DNA from: Candidatus Treponema equi
GTDB lineage: Bacteria; Spirochaetota; Spirochaetia; Treponematales; Treponemataceae
Assembly (NCBI GenBank): GCA_018064785.1
Contig: JAGHUO010000078.1
Span: 1-39,413, forward strand
Direction: 5' to 3'
Length of the DNA: 39,413 nt
Part shown: piece after piece, positions 1 to 7,376 of the stretch
Layout of the letters: each line of letters starts with the position of its first letter
Numbering within the stretch: position 1 is the stretch's first letter
Position numbers and translations under genes: made by a program
Notes under the pieces: model-generated
Seen by the model: only the letters and a program-made list of their open reading frames with translations
Databases searched by the model: none
Told to the model about the DNA's origin: nothing

Positions 1-879
1 CCACGCTGGATTTCGATTCCACACGTGATTACATTTCAGCCATCGGAAATGGTGAAGTTTACAATGGTGCTTTATCTTTCTCATCTTTTTGACAAGCACA
101 GCCAGGAATATGAGGAGGATGCAAAGGAATTCATGTATCCAGCCATTGCTCTTGCTGTACTTGCCGGAGCAATCTTCATCCAGAAAGACCTTTCTACTAG
201 CGTAATGGTTTTTGGCATCGGTGTAGCCATGTTCATTGTGTCTGGTTCACCTGTAAGAGTGTTCCTTCCTATTTTATTTTTGATAATTCCTGTAGGTATT
301 CTTATGACACTGACCCACAGGTACAGACTTTTGAGAATTCTGTCTTTCATCAGACCAAATGATTTTACTTCCACCAGTGGTTACCAGGCTCTTGCAAGTG
401 AACGTGCCATAAGTTCCGGCGGAATATGGGGAGTAGGTACAGGCAGCGGTCTGAACAAGATTTCTTCGATTCCGGAAATTCAGACTGACTATATTTTTGC
501 TGGTTTTGCCACTGCCATGGGACTTGTTGGTGTCATCGGCTATTTTGTGCTTCTGGGAGTATTCCTTTTCAGGGGACTTAAGATTGCCTTCAACTGCCCA
601 AACAGGTTTGCATCCCTGGCGGCCTTTGGATGTGTGTTCACCATAACTACACAGTCCATAGTGAACTGCGCGGTTGTTTGTGGAGCGGCTCCGACAACGG
701 GTATTCCGCTTCCATTCTTTTCAAGCGGAGGATCGTCGCTGATAGTGACCCTCTGCATGTGCGGTTTTGTGATTAACGCATCCCATTGCGATGCCGATAA
801 TTACAGTGATAACAGAAAGAAAAAAGAAACGATAGATGTTGATATAGAAAGTTTTGGAGAGACGGTGGTAGAGTTATGA
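1..879 (+). CDS. ftsW: FtsW, SEDS-family septal peptidoglycan glycosyltransferase (5' end missing)
   Basis: The reading frame is open from the first base, so the start lies outside the window; the 292 visible codons are the C-terminal part. FtsW polymerises lipid II into septal glycan in the inner membrane together with a class B PBP. Near the visible start is the family motif FQPSE, followed by several hydrophobic membrane segments. Family landmarks are the GYQ..A..AI.SGG..G.G.G stretch, IPEIQTDYIF with the Asp of the catalytic cavity, and PLPFFSSGGSS near the end. After the last membrane segment there is a polar cytoplasmic tail of about 30 residues. The usual acidic pair after the TD(F/Y)IF motif (EELG in E. 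coli) reads TAMG here. The stop overlaps the ftsQ start by four bases (ATGA), which suggests translational coupling. RodA is the alternative, but the neighbours ftsQAZ favour FtsW. Confidence 0.93.
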   Translation, partial: PRWISIPHVITFQPSEMVKFTMVLYLSHLFDKHSQEYEEDAKEFMYPAIALAVLAGAIFIQKDLSTSVMVFGIGVAMFIVSGSPVRVFLPILFLIIPVGILMTLTHRYRLLRILSFIRPNDFTSTSGYQALASERAISSGGIWGVGTGSGLNKISSIPEIQTDYIFAGFATAMGLVGVIGYFVLLGVFLFRGLKIAFNCPNRFASLAAFGCVFTITTQSIVNCAVVCGAAPTTGIPLPFFSSGGSSLIVTLCMCGFVINASHCDADNYSDNRKKKETIDVDIESFGETVVEL

Positions 880-1715
880 GTGAGCTTGCAGTTACAGATT
901 TCAACGATTTTTTTGTGTCCTTTGACAATGGCAATCGCCCTGCTGCAAAGGAACCTGCAAAGGATAAGAAACTTGTTGCCCTCAAGGCAATCGTCATCAT
1001 TCTTGGAGCATTCCTTGTGCTTGAGGCTCTTTTGTACAGCTTCATCCTTCCTGTATTTTCAGCTCCAGAAGTGACATTTTCTGGCCTCAACTACCTTACA
1101 AAGGCAGACATCAAGGAAAAACTGGCCGAGCTGGACGGAACTACATGGACTGGATTCAGCACAGAAAAGGCAGTTTCCCTTCTAAGCACCATTTCCTGCG
1201 TGGAAAATGTATCTGTGGACAAGCATTTTCCTAATGTGATTTCCATCAAGATCAAGGAAAGGGTACCGGTTGCTAAGTCAATTATCTGCCAGAACGGATC
1301 GTCAAAGTCTATTCAAATTGATGAAAATGGTATACTATTCAGTGTTGATTCTGCATCCGTGGCAACAGACTATTCAGTTCCCCTTGTTTCGGGACTTCCT
1401 GTGGACAATCTTCAGGAAGGAATGCGTCTTCCTGCGAAGTATCGCGTGCTTATGGATCAGATTTCAGACATCAGAAAACTTCCACGCAAATATTTTGCCG
1501 CAGTATCTGAAATTCAGGTTGTTCCAAAGGAATATGGCAACTATGAGCTTGCCCTTTATCCATCACAGGCAAAGGTCAAGGTTCTCACAGACCGCAATTT
1601 GAATGAAGATGCTCTTCAGTACATGATGGTTGTCCTCGATGTCGTTAATTCAATTGAACCTGACGTGTCGGAAATTGACCTTCGCTATGGAGCAGTTTCC
1701 TACAGACGCCGCTAG
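876..1715 (+). CDS. ftsQ: FtsQ/DivIB cell-division protein
   Basis: This 279-residue bitopic membrane protein acts in the divisome as the scaffold that links FtsB/FtsL and the septal synthase FtsWI. A cytoplasmic N-terminus of about 32 residues is followed by one transmembrane helix (about 33-58). A POTRA-type domain follows (about 64-135): VTFSG..YL, a helix, then a strand with V..V.V...FPNVISIKIKER, the usual POTRA ending. A beta-rich FtsQ domain makes up the rest. Length and layout are normal for the family. The gene overlaps ftsW by four bases and ftsA follows 12 bases after the stop, so ftsW-ftsQ-ftsA look co-transcribed. Sequence identity to other FtsQ proteins is usually low, so the call rests on topology, the POTRA and position. 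Confidence 0.88.
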   Translation: MSELAVTDFNDFFVSFDNGNRPAAKEPAKDKKLVALKAIVIILGAFLVLEALLYSFILPVFSAPEVTFSGLNYLTKADIKEKLAELDGTTWTGFSTEKAVSLLSTISCVENVSVDKHFPNVISIKIKERVPVAKSIICQNGSSKSIQIDENGILFSVDSASVATDYSVPLVSGLPVDNLQEGMRLPAKYRVLMDQISDIRKLPRKYFAAVSEIQVVPKEYGNYELALYPSQAKVKVLTDRNLNEDALQYMMVVLDVVNSIEPDVSEIDLRYGAVSYRRR

Positions 1716-1727
1716 TGAGGATTTGTT

Positions 1728-2969
1728 TTGAGCCGCCGAATTGTAGGTCTTGATATCGGAACCTGTTTTGTAAGGACAGTAATTGCAGAAATTGACTCTG
1801 ACGGACATATTGAAGTCATTGGACTTTCAAAAGTTCCGTCCCAGGGTGTCCGCAACGGTGTTATAGTAAACATCGATGCGACAAAAGAAGTTGTAAGAAA
1901 GTCCATTGAAGCCGCAGAACAGATGGCTGGTGTCGAAGTCGTTGAACTTTATACTACTATTGGTGGCAGCCAGGTTTCCAGCATAAAGTCTACAGGTGTT
2001 GTCGGTGTTGATCCTAAGGGAAATTCCACAAGACCTATGGAAATCAAACTTGAAGCAAAGGAACGTGCCCTCAAATCAGCAAAATCACTTCTCATTCCGT
2101 ATGATGAGATTCTTCTGCATATAATTCCTCAGGAATACCTTATCGACGGCAAGGAATATCCAGATCCAATAGGAAACCTTGGTGTCCGCCTTGAAGTAAA
2201 GGCTCTTCTTGTAAAAGTATCAAAATCAGCCCAGGGAAACATTTCTGAATGTATTTTCCGTGCCGGCTATGAATTGAGGAACATCACCCTTAAGACTCTT
2301 GCCGCAGCTACTGCCACAATCCACAAGGATGAAATGGCACTTGGTTCAATCTTGATCGATCTTGGTGGTGGATCGACCGACGTAATCGTAATCAATAAAA
2401 ATGCGCCTGTATTCACTACATCGATTCCGTATGGTGGAAACAGGATCACAAATGATATCGCACAGGTTCTTGGAATTCCTTTCTCCATCGCTGAAGACCT
2501 TAAGCTTAACTACGGAAGCTGCTGGCTTGAGCCGGAAGAGGAAAAGGATGAGGTCATCATTCCTAGCATAGGTGGCATGCCTCCTGCATGCATCGACAAG
2601 AAACTTCTTGCGGACATCATTTCAAGCCGCGTAGAGGAAATCCTTCTTGCCGTAAAGAAGGAAGTTGTCCGCCATTCAGGACTCAAGAAGCTCAGCGGTA
2701 CCATCGTTCTTACCGGTGGTGGAGCACTCATGCCTGGAATAGTCACTCTTGCACAGGCCGTGTGGAATTCTTCCAGCGTTGGTGTTGGTTATGGTGCCGA
2801 CCATGGCGGAGCGGACACAAGCTACAGGAATGCTGATTTTGCTACTGTCATGGGCCTTGTCCTTACAAACAAGGACGATGATTTTAGAAACACAAGAAAA
2901 GCTGCTAAAAAACAGAGCAGTGAACCTAAAAAGAGTTTCTTTAGGAATTTACTAGGAAAGTTAAATTAG
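1728..2969 (+). CDS. ftsA: FtsA, actin-like FtsZ membrane anchor
   Basis: FtsA is an actin-family ATPase that tethers FtsZ polymers to the inner membrane and recruits later division proteins. The 413-residue product shows the phosphate-1 motif GLDIGTCFVR at the N-terminus, phosphate-2 LIDLGGGSTDV near residue 207, the adenosine motif TGGGALMPG near 328, and an amphipathic C-terminal helix (KKSFFRNLLGKLN) of the membrane-targeting type. The start is TTG at 1728, seven bases after GTGAGG; translation from here begins directly with the first ATPase strand, so no upstream start is needed. A TTG start may keep the level low relative to ftsZ. ftsZ follows after a 97-base gap that carries possible RNA structure. 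Confidence 0.95.
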   Translation: MSRRIVGLDIGTCFVRTVIAEIDSDGHIEVIGLSKVPSQGVRNGVIVNIDATKEVVRKSIEAAEQMAGVEVVELYTTIGGSQVSSIKSTGVVGVDPKGNSTRPMEIKLEAKERALKSAKSLLIPYDEILLHIIPQEYLIDGKEYPDPIGNLGVRLEVKALLVKVSKSAQGNISECIFRAGYELRNITLKTLAAATATIHKDEMALGSILIDLGGGSTDVIVINKNAPVFTTSIPYGGNRITNDIAQVLGIPFSIAEDLKLNYGSCWLEPEEEKDEVIIPSIGGMPPACIDKKLLADIISSRVEEILLAVKKEVVRHSGLKKLSGTIVLTGGGALMPGIVTLAQAVWNSSSVGVGYGADHGGADTSYRNADFATVMGLVLTNKDDDFRNTRKAAKKQSSEPKKSFFRNLLGKLN

Positions 2970-3006
2970 GTAGAATAGATGTATGAAAGTTTCTGGTTCT
3001 GCCATT

Positions 3007-3034
3007 GCGGAAGGGGGATATTCCGCTGTGGAAT
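3007..3034 (+). promoter_or_regulatory. Alternating hairpins in the ftsZ leader
   Basis: GCGGAA (3007-3012) pairs perfectly with TTCCGC (3021-3026) around an eight-base purine-rich loop. The same TTCC bases can instead join a second hairpin, ATTCC (3020-3024) with GGAAT (3030-3034). The two cannot form together. A 17-codon open frame (ATG 2983 to TGA 3036) covers both hairpins. The element sits between the ftsA stop and the ftsZ ribosome site. Stems this short may occur by chance; a regulatory role is inferred only. Confidence 0.35.
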
Positions 3035-3066
3035 GAGGGAATCAGAAATTGGGTCGGGAGGAAAAA

Positions 3067-4614
3067 ATGGAATTCACAAACGTACAGGACACATTGTCTT
3101 CGCAGGGTAACACCGTAGCTCCAAACGGGCTTCTTGCCACTGCCCAGTCGGTCGCTGTTCCGTCTGCTGCTGTAAACGCTGCTTCACAGGATGCAAGTGG
3201 CGAACTTAATTTTGATGACGAACTCAATACAGTAAATCCAACAAAAATCAAGATCATCGGTTGTGGTGGCGGTGGTTCTAGTGCCGTTCAGCGCATGATT
3301 GACGATGGTGTCAGTGGTGTTGAATTTATTGTCCTTAATACAGATAAACAGGCTCTTTTCAAGTCAAAGGCAAAGCTTCGTGTTCCTATCGGACAGAAGA
3401 TCACAGGTGGTCTCGGTGCCGGTGGAAATCCAAAGGTTGGTGAAGAAGCTGCCATCGAAGATACAGAAAGACTTAAGCTTGTACTCAACGGCGCAAACAT
3501 GGTTGTCATCACAGCCGGAATGGGTGGTGGAACTGGTACAGGTTCCGCTCCTGTAGTTGCCCAGCTTGCTCACGATGCCGGAATCCTTACAATTGCTGTT
3601 GTAACGACTCCATTCGAGTTTGAGGGTACCGTACGCATGAACAATGCCATGGAAGGCCTCGCAAAACTCCGCAGCAATGTAGACAGCCTTATCGTCCTCC
3701 CAAATGACAAGATTTTCAAGGCCATGAAACCTGCCGGTGACAGAAAGCTTACTTTCCGTGAGCAGTTTGTCCTTGCAGACAACCTTCTTTGCGCTGGTGT
3801 AAAGGGTGTTACTGAAATCATCACAAAGCCTGGTGACGTAAACGTTGACTTTGCCGATGTATGTTCCATCATGCGTGGTTCCGGTGAATCTATCCTTGGT
3901 GTTGGAAAGGGCAAGGGTGAAAACAGAATCAATGAAGCCGTTGAAGGCGCTATCTTCAATCCTCTCCTTGAGAACCGTCAGATTGATGGTGCCAAGAAGA
4001 TCCTCATCAACATCACTACTAATGGAAACATTTCCCTCGAGGAAACCCAGGAAATCGCGGACCTTATCCGTCATTCCGCAGATAAAAACGCAAACATCAT
4101 CTTTGGTCTTGCAACCAACGAAAACATGGAAGACGACGATCTTGCCGTTACAGTAATCGCTACTGAATTTGACGCTGTAGACAATGACTTCGTGTCTGTA
4201 GCTGAAGTTGAACAGATGGAAGACAAGGACGACACTGTTGTCTCTATGGAAGACTTCCACAATATCATCAACGGCGGAATCAAAACAGAGCCTGTAGTTG
4301 AAGAAAAGCCTCAGTTCTCTCAGCCTGAACCAAGAGTAAGCACAATCGGAAGAAATTCTATTTTCGATACATTCGGTTCTTTTGAGGAGCCAGCAAAGAC
4401 TGCTGAACCTGTAAAGACAGAACCTGTGATTGAAGAAAAGACTTCTGTTTTTGCTTCAAAGGATTCAGATCCTATCAAGCTTGATGAGAGCACACCTAAG
4501 TTTACTGTAAAGGATCCAGCACCTGGTACTGATCTTGATGACGGCAGCGTTCCTGCTTTCTACAGAAACAGGATGAAGAACCTTAACCGTTCAATTGACC
4601 TTACAAGCATCTGA
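3067..4614 (+). CDS. ftsZ: FtsZ, tubulin-like division GTPase
   Basis: FtsZ polymerises into the cytokinetic ring in the cytoplasm using GTP. I place the start at ATG 3067 because GGGAGG (3056-3061) sits five bases upstream; an in-frame TTG at 3049 would have no ribosome site. The 515-residue product has about 57 extra N-terminal residues rich in A, S, V and N, before the tubulin fold begins at [15 protein letters not shown] (about 60-74). The signature [10 protein letters not shown] and the T7 synergy loop NVDFADV are intact, so GTP binding and hydrolysis should work. A long acidic linker (about 390-490) leads to VPAFYRNR, which resembles the conserved C-terminal peptide that binds FtsA, followed here by 13 more residues. 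The GTPase N-motif is usually G.GGGG.NA; here S replaces N. Confidence 0.97.
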   Translation: MEFTNVQDTLSSQGNTVAPNGLLATAQSVAVPSAAVNAASQDASGELNFDDELNTVNPTKIKIIGCGGGGSSAVQRMIDDGVSGVEFIVLNTDKQALFKSKAKLRVPIGQKITGGLGAGGNPKVGEEAAIEDTERLKLVLNGANMVVITAGMGGGTGTGSAPVVAQLAHDAGILTIAVVTTPFEFEGTVRMNNAMEGLAKLRSNVDSLIVLPNDKIFKAMKPAGDRKLTFREQFVLADNLLCAGVKGVTEIITKPGDVNVDFADVCSIMRGSGESILGVGKGKGENRINEAVEGAIFNPLLENRQIDGAKKILINITTNGNISLEETQEIADLIRHSADKNANIIFGLATNENMEDDDLAVTVIATEFDAVDNDFVSVAEVEQMEDKDDTVVSMEDFHNIINGGIKTEPVVEEKPQFSQPEPRVSTIGRNSIFDTFGSFEEPAKTAEPVKTEPVIEEKTSVFASKDSDPIKLDESTPKFTVKDPAPGTDLDDGSVPAFYRNRMKNLNRSIDLTSI

Positions 4615-4620
4615 TAGAAA

Positions 4621-5532
4621 TTGGATACAAACATTCTTTTGCGGGATTTCTACAATGAGATAGTCTTTGTTGAAAACCACTCCCGTGTAACAGCAGAGAC
4701 CTATCTTATCTCCGTGAAAGAATTTATAGCCTATCTCGAAGAAAACAATATTGATATTGCCGCCGTGGATCCACAGACTGTGCTTTACTACGCGGCATGG
4801 AGAAAAACAAAAGGGCTTAGCGATCTGACAGTCGCAAAGGACATGACTGCCCTCTGCGAATTTGGCATGCTCCTTGTTCGAAAACAGGTCTGGGCAGACA
4901 ATTTTGTAGCCGAGCTGGATAGACCTAAGATTTCAAGAGCCCTGCCTAAGGTTCTTGAGATAGAGCAGGTGGACAACCTGCTTGCTGCCATAGATACTTC
5001 CAAGCCTTTGGGAGTCCGTGACAGGGCTCTCTATGAGGTGATTTACAGCTGCGGCCTTCGTATAAGCGAGGCTTCCGGGCTTCTGATGTCGAACATACAT
5101 TTTGACGAGCAGGTGCTCATAGTGCAGGGTAAGGGAAGCAAGGAGCGTCTTATTCCCTTTGGAGGAGACGCTGAATTCTGGCTTAAAAAGTGGATTTTTG
5201 AAGCAAGGCCGGAAATCATGGGGCAAAAGATCCTTGATGAGGTTTTTGTTAATTCCAGGGGAGAAGTGCTTTCCCGCAAAGGAATATGGAAAAACTTCAA
5301 GGCACTTGGAGCAAAAAGTGGTGTGGAAGCAAAGGTGCATACCTTAAGGCATTCTTTTGCGACCCATCTTCTGGCTGGTGGAGCTGATCTGCGTTCCGTT
5401 CAGGAACTGCTTGGACATTCAGACCTTGCGACGACACAGATCTACACACATATTGAAGACAGTCAGCTTAAAGACTATCACAGAGACTATTTCCCTGGTC
5501 ATAAAAACAATGACGGCCAGGATGATTCATAA
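4621..5532 (+). CDS. Xer-family site-specific tyrosine recombinase (XerC/XerD type)
   Basis: This 303-residue enzyme would resolve chromosome dimers at a dif site near the septum. The N-terminal SAM-like core-binding domain (about 1-90) and the C-terminal catalytic domain (about 105-290) have normal length. The catalytic set is complete: Arg147 (CGLRISE), Lys171 (GKGSKER), His240 and Arg243 (HTLRHSFATH), His266 (LGHS) and Tyr275 (TTQIYTH). The start is TTG at 4621, six bases after the ftsZ stop, with no convincing Shine-Dalgarno, so translation may depend on coupling to ftsZ. A second recombinase of the same type lies at 9593-10516; the sequence alone does not say which is XerC and which XerD, so I leave the symbol empty. 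Its place directly behind ftsZ fits a job in segregation at division. Confidence 0.92.
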   Translation: MDTNILLRDFYNEIVFVENHSRVTAETYLISVKEFIAYLEENNIDIAAVDPQTVLYYAAWRKTKGLSDLTVAKDMTALCEFGMLLVRKQVWADNFVAELDRPKISRALPKVLEIEQVDNLLAAIDTSKPLGVRDRALYEVIYSCGLRISEASGLLMSNIHFDEQVLIVQGKGSKERLIPFGGDAEFWLKKWIFEARPEIMGQKILDEVFVNSRGEVLSRKGIWKNFKALGAKSGVEAKVHTLRHSFATHLLAGGADLRSVQELLGHSDLATTQIYTHIEDSQLKDYHRDYFPGHKNNDGQDDS

Positions 5533-5550
5533 AGTAAGGGAGAAAATGTT

Positions 5551-6303
5551 ATGAGTAAGACTTTGGCAAAAGCAATGCTGTGCATCATGGTTTTTTCTGT
5601 TTCAGGTGCGGTCATTTCCTGCACACCTTCGTACAATACTGTAAAGAGAATGCAGAAAATTGAGGAAGGTGTACACAATCCTACGACAAAGGAAGAACTG
5701 CAGGAAGCCATCAAGAAATTTGATGCCCGCGCCCTTGACCTTGCCACTACCGAAGAACAGGTAGGAATCTGGTACAAGATCCTTGGTACACGCTATCTCG
5801 ACCAGCAGCTTTATGGAAGGGCTTTTGAATGCTTCCAGAAGGCTCTTGAATATTACCCTGACAACGCAAACCTCTATTACTATGTAGCTCTTTGTGCAGG
5901 CTATCTTGCCAACAGTACAATGGACTTTGAAGCCCAGGGATCCCAGAGCCCTAGCATCGAAAAAAGACAGAACTATCTGCGTCTTGCAGAAACTGCCTAT
6001 ATCCGCGCACTTGGAATAAATCCAAAGTATTATCGTGCCATGTATGGACTTGGAGTCCTCTATGTATTTGTCCTTGATGAAAGCGAAAAGGCTATCCCTC
6101 ATCTTGAAAGGTTCCTTTCTGTCCAGGTGAAGGACACCAATGCTATGTTCGTCCTTGCCCGCGCATATTACATGACCTATGAGTTTGACAAGGCTGTTGC
6201 CCTTTATGACAAAATCATCGAGCTTAAGCCTAATGCAGAAAAGGTCAAGGAAGCTGAGGCAAACAAGAAGACAGTTCTGGACGCCAAGTTCAGTCAGAAA
6301 TAA
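5551..6303 (+). CDS. TPR-repeat lipoprotein
   Basis: The 250-residue product has a lipoprotein signal: charged N-terminus, hydrophobic core and lipobox VIS-Cys24, which fits the relaxed spirochaete lipobox. The mature part is helical with tetratricopeptide-type units: one near residues 75-115 (YGRAFECFQKALEYYPDNANLYY), one near 145-180 (AETAYIRALGINPKYYRAMYGLGVLY) and one near 200-235 (ARAYYMTYEFDKAVALYDKIIELKP). It should sit at a membrane facing the periplasm and hold protein partners; no catalytic motif is visible. The start ATG 5551 follows AAGGGAG (5536-5542). A strong terminator lies right after it, so it is the last gene of the division block. Spirochaetes such as Borrelia carry a TPR gene in this position between ftsZ and dprA. 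Function is unknown; a division or envelope role is inferred from position. Confidence 0.85.
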   Translation: MSKTLAKAMLCIMVFSVSGAVISCTPSYNTVKRMQKIEEGVHNPTTKEELQEAIKKFDARALDLATTEEQVGIWYKILGTRYLDQQLYGRAFECFQKALEYYPDNANLYYYVALCAGYLANSTMDFEAQGSQSPSIEKRQNYLRLAETAYIRALGINPKYYRAMYGLGVLYVFVLDESEKAIPHLERFLSVQVKDTNAMFVLARAYYMTYEFDKAVALYDKIIELKPNAEKVKEAEANKKTVLDAKFSQK

Positions 6304-6325
6304 TCAAGTGTTATAAAATTATAGG

Positions 6326-6357
6326 AAGCATGTCCAATTGGGCATGCTTTTTTTTTT
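6326..6357 (+). terminator. Intrinsic terminator of the division cluster
   Basis: GCATGTCC (6328-6335) pairs with GGGCATGC (6340-6347), one G-T pair included, around the loop AATT, and ten T residues follow at once (6348-6357). It lies 25 bases after the lipoprotein gene and separates it from dprA. Confidence 0.9.
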
Positions 6358-6362
6358 GAAAT

Positions 6363-6391
6363 TTGACAAATAGGAAAAATCTTCTTAGTTT
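6363..6391 (+). promoter_or_regulatory. Candidate sigma-70-type promoter of dprA
   Basis: A perfect -35 hexamer TTGACA (6363-6368) is followed after 17 bases by TAGTTT (6386-6391), a weak -10. It lies just after the terminator and before dprA. Transcription would begin about seven bases past the -10, which is at or next to the GTG start at 6398. Confidence 0.45.
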
Positions 6392-6397
6392 TTTTTC

Positions 6398-7348
6398 GTG
6401 AATATTTTAGATATAGCATTGTCCCAGATCTGGTTTCTCACGACCCGTGAAAAAAATCTTTTGAAGAAAAATATTGACAGTTTAGATACTCTTGCGATAC
6501 TGTCTATAGAAGATATTTCTTCAATAGTGAACCGTACCATAAAAGCGACCTGGTCGGGTGCGGAAAACAGGAGCCTTGCCCAGAGGGCTGCACTGATAAT
6601 GGAATCCAAGGGGATATGCGGAACTGTCAACGGCAGCGAAGACTATCCTGCCATGCTTGGAACCATCTCAGATCTGCCTTATGCCGTGTTTTACAGAGGC
6701 AATCTTGATGTGCTGTCGAAGAAATGCGTATCTGTCGTGGGTACCCGTAGGATTTGCCGTGAGACTGCCCAGGCTGCCATGGAGTTTTCTAGGGATGCCG
6801 CTGATAATGGTCAGGCTGTCGTCTCGGGTCTTGCCGAGGGTATAGATACCTTTGCCCATAAGGGTGCACTTGAAAGCGATTCAGACGGAACAACCGTAGC
6901 CGTCCTTCCGTGCGGAATAGAATCGGTAGTGCCCTATAGCAACAGGGGACTTGCAGGACAGATACTAAGGCAGGGTGGCCTTGTATGCAGTGAATACATA
7001 CCTGGTGTTCCCGCCGAGCCATGGAGGTTTCTGCAGAGAAACAGGCTTATTGCGGCCTTGTCCAGCGCCACCGTGGTTATACAGGCTCCCAAGGGCAGTG
7101 GTGCCCTGGTTACGGCCGATTTTGCCCTTGCGTACAACAGGGACCTTATGTTCCATGAGGCTGGTTTCTGTGAAGAGGCAAGGAAAAAAGGTTCCTTCGT
7201 GAAGGAATCAAAGAGCAAGGCTCCAGACGCGCAATGGTATGTGTCTGAAGGTGCTCCTATAATTGAAAACTACGCCAGTTATGTCAGGGTGATGGAAAGT
7301 CCTCCTGGAACATACGGCATCAAAGACAGACAGCTCGAGCTTTTCTGA
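6398..7348 (+). CDS. dprA: DprA/Smf, DNA-processing protein
   Basis: DprA binds incoming single-stranded DNA and loads RecA during natural transformation. The 316-residue protein has a helical N-terminal part (about 1-75) and the Rossmann-like core: VVGTRR (114-118), VVSGLAEGID (141-150), TVAVLPCGIE, GGLVCSEY (193-200), RNRLIAALS (214-222) and SGALVTADFALAYNR. After this the family usually shows a conserved GR.VFAVPG segment; here it is changed to NRDLMFHEAGF and followed by a polar tail that lacks a winged-helix domain. The last five residues are QLELF, matching the pentapeptide by which many proteins bind the DNA sliding clamp. The GTG start has no Shine-Dalgarno and sits where transcription from the upstream promoter should begin, so the message may be leaderless. 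topA follows 28 bases later. Confidence 0.92.
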   Translation: MNILDIALSQIWFLTTREKNLLKKNIDSLDTLAILSIEDISSIVNRTIKATWSGAENRSLAQRAALIMESKGICGTVNGSEDYPAMLGTISDLPYAVFYRGNLDVLSKKCVSVVGTRRICRETAQAAMEFSRDAADNGQAVVSGLAEGIDTFAHKGALESDSDGTTVAVLPCGIESVVPYSNRGLAGQILRQGGLVCSEYIPGVPAEPWRFLQRNRLIAALSSATVVIQAPKGSGALVTADFALAYNRDLMFHEAGFCEEARKKGSFVKESKSKAPDAQWYVSEGAPIIENYASYVRVMESPPGTYGIKDRQLELF

Positions 7349-7376
7349 GCTTGGGTTTTGTGAGGGGATAAACAAT

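Noticed and set aside
3364-4260. Long minus-strand open frame (298 codons) opposite ftsZ
   Set aside because: It lies entirely antisense to an intact, well-conserved gene, has no ribosome site and encodes no recognisable domain; it reflects codon use of ftsZ.
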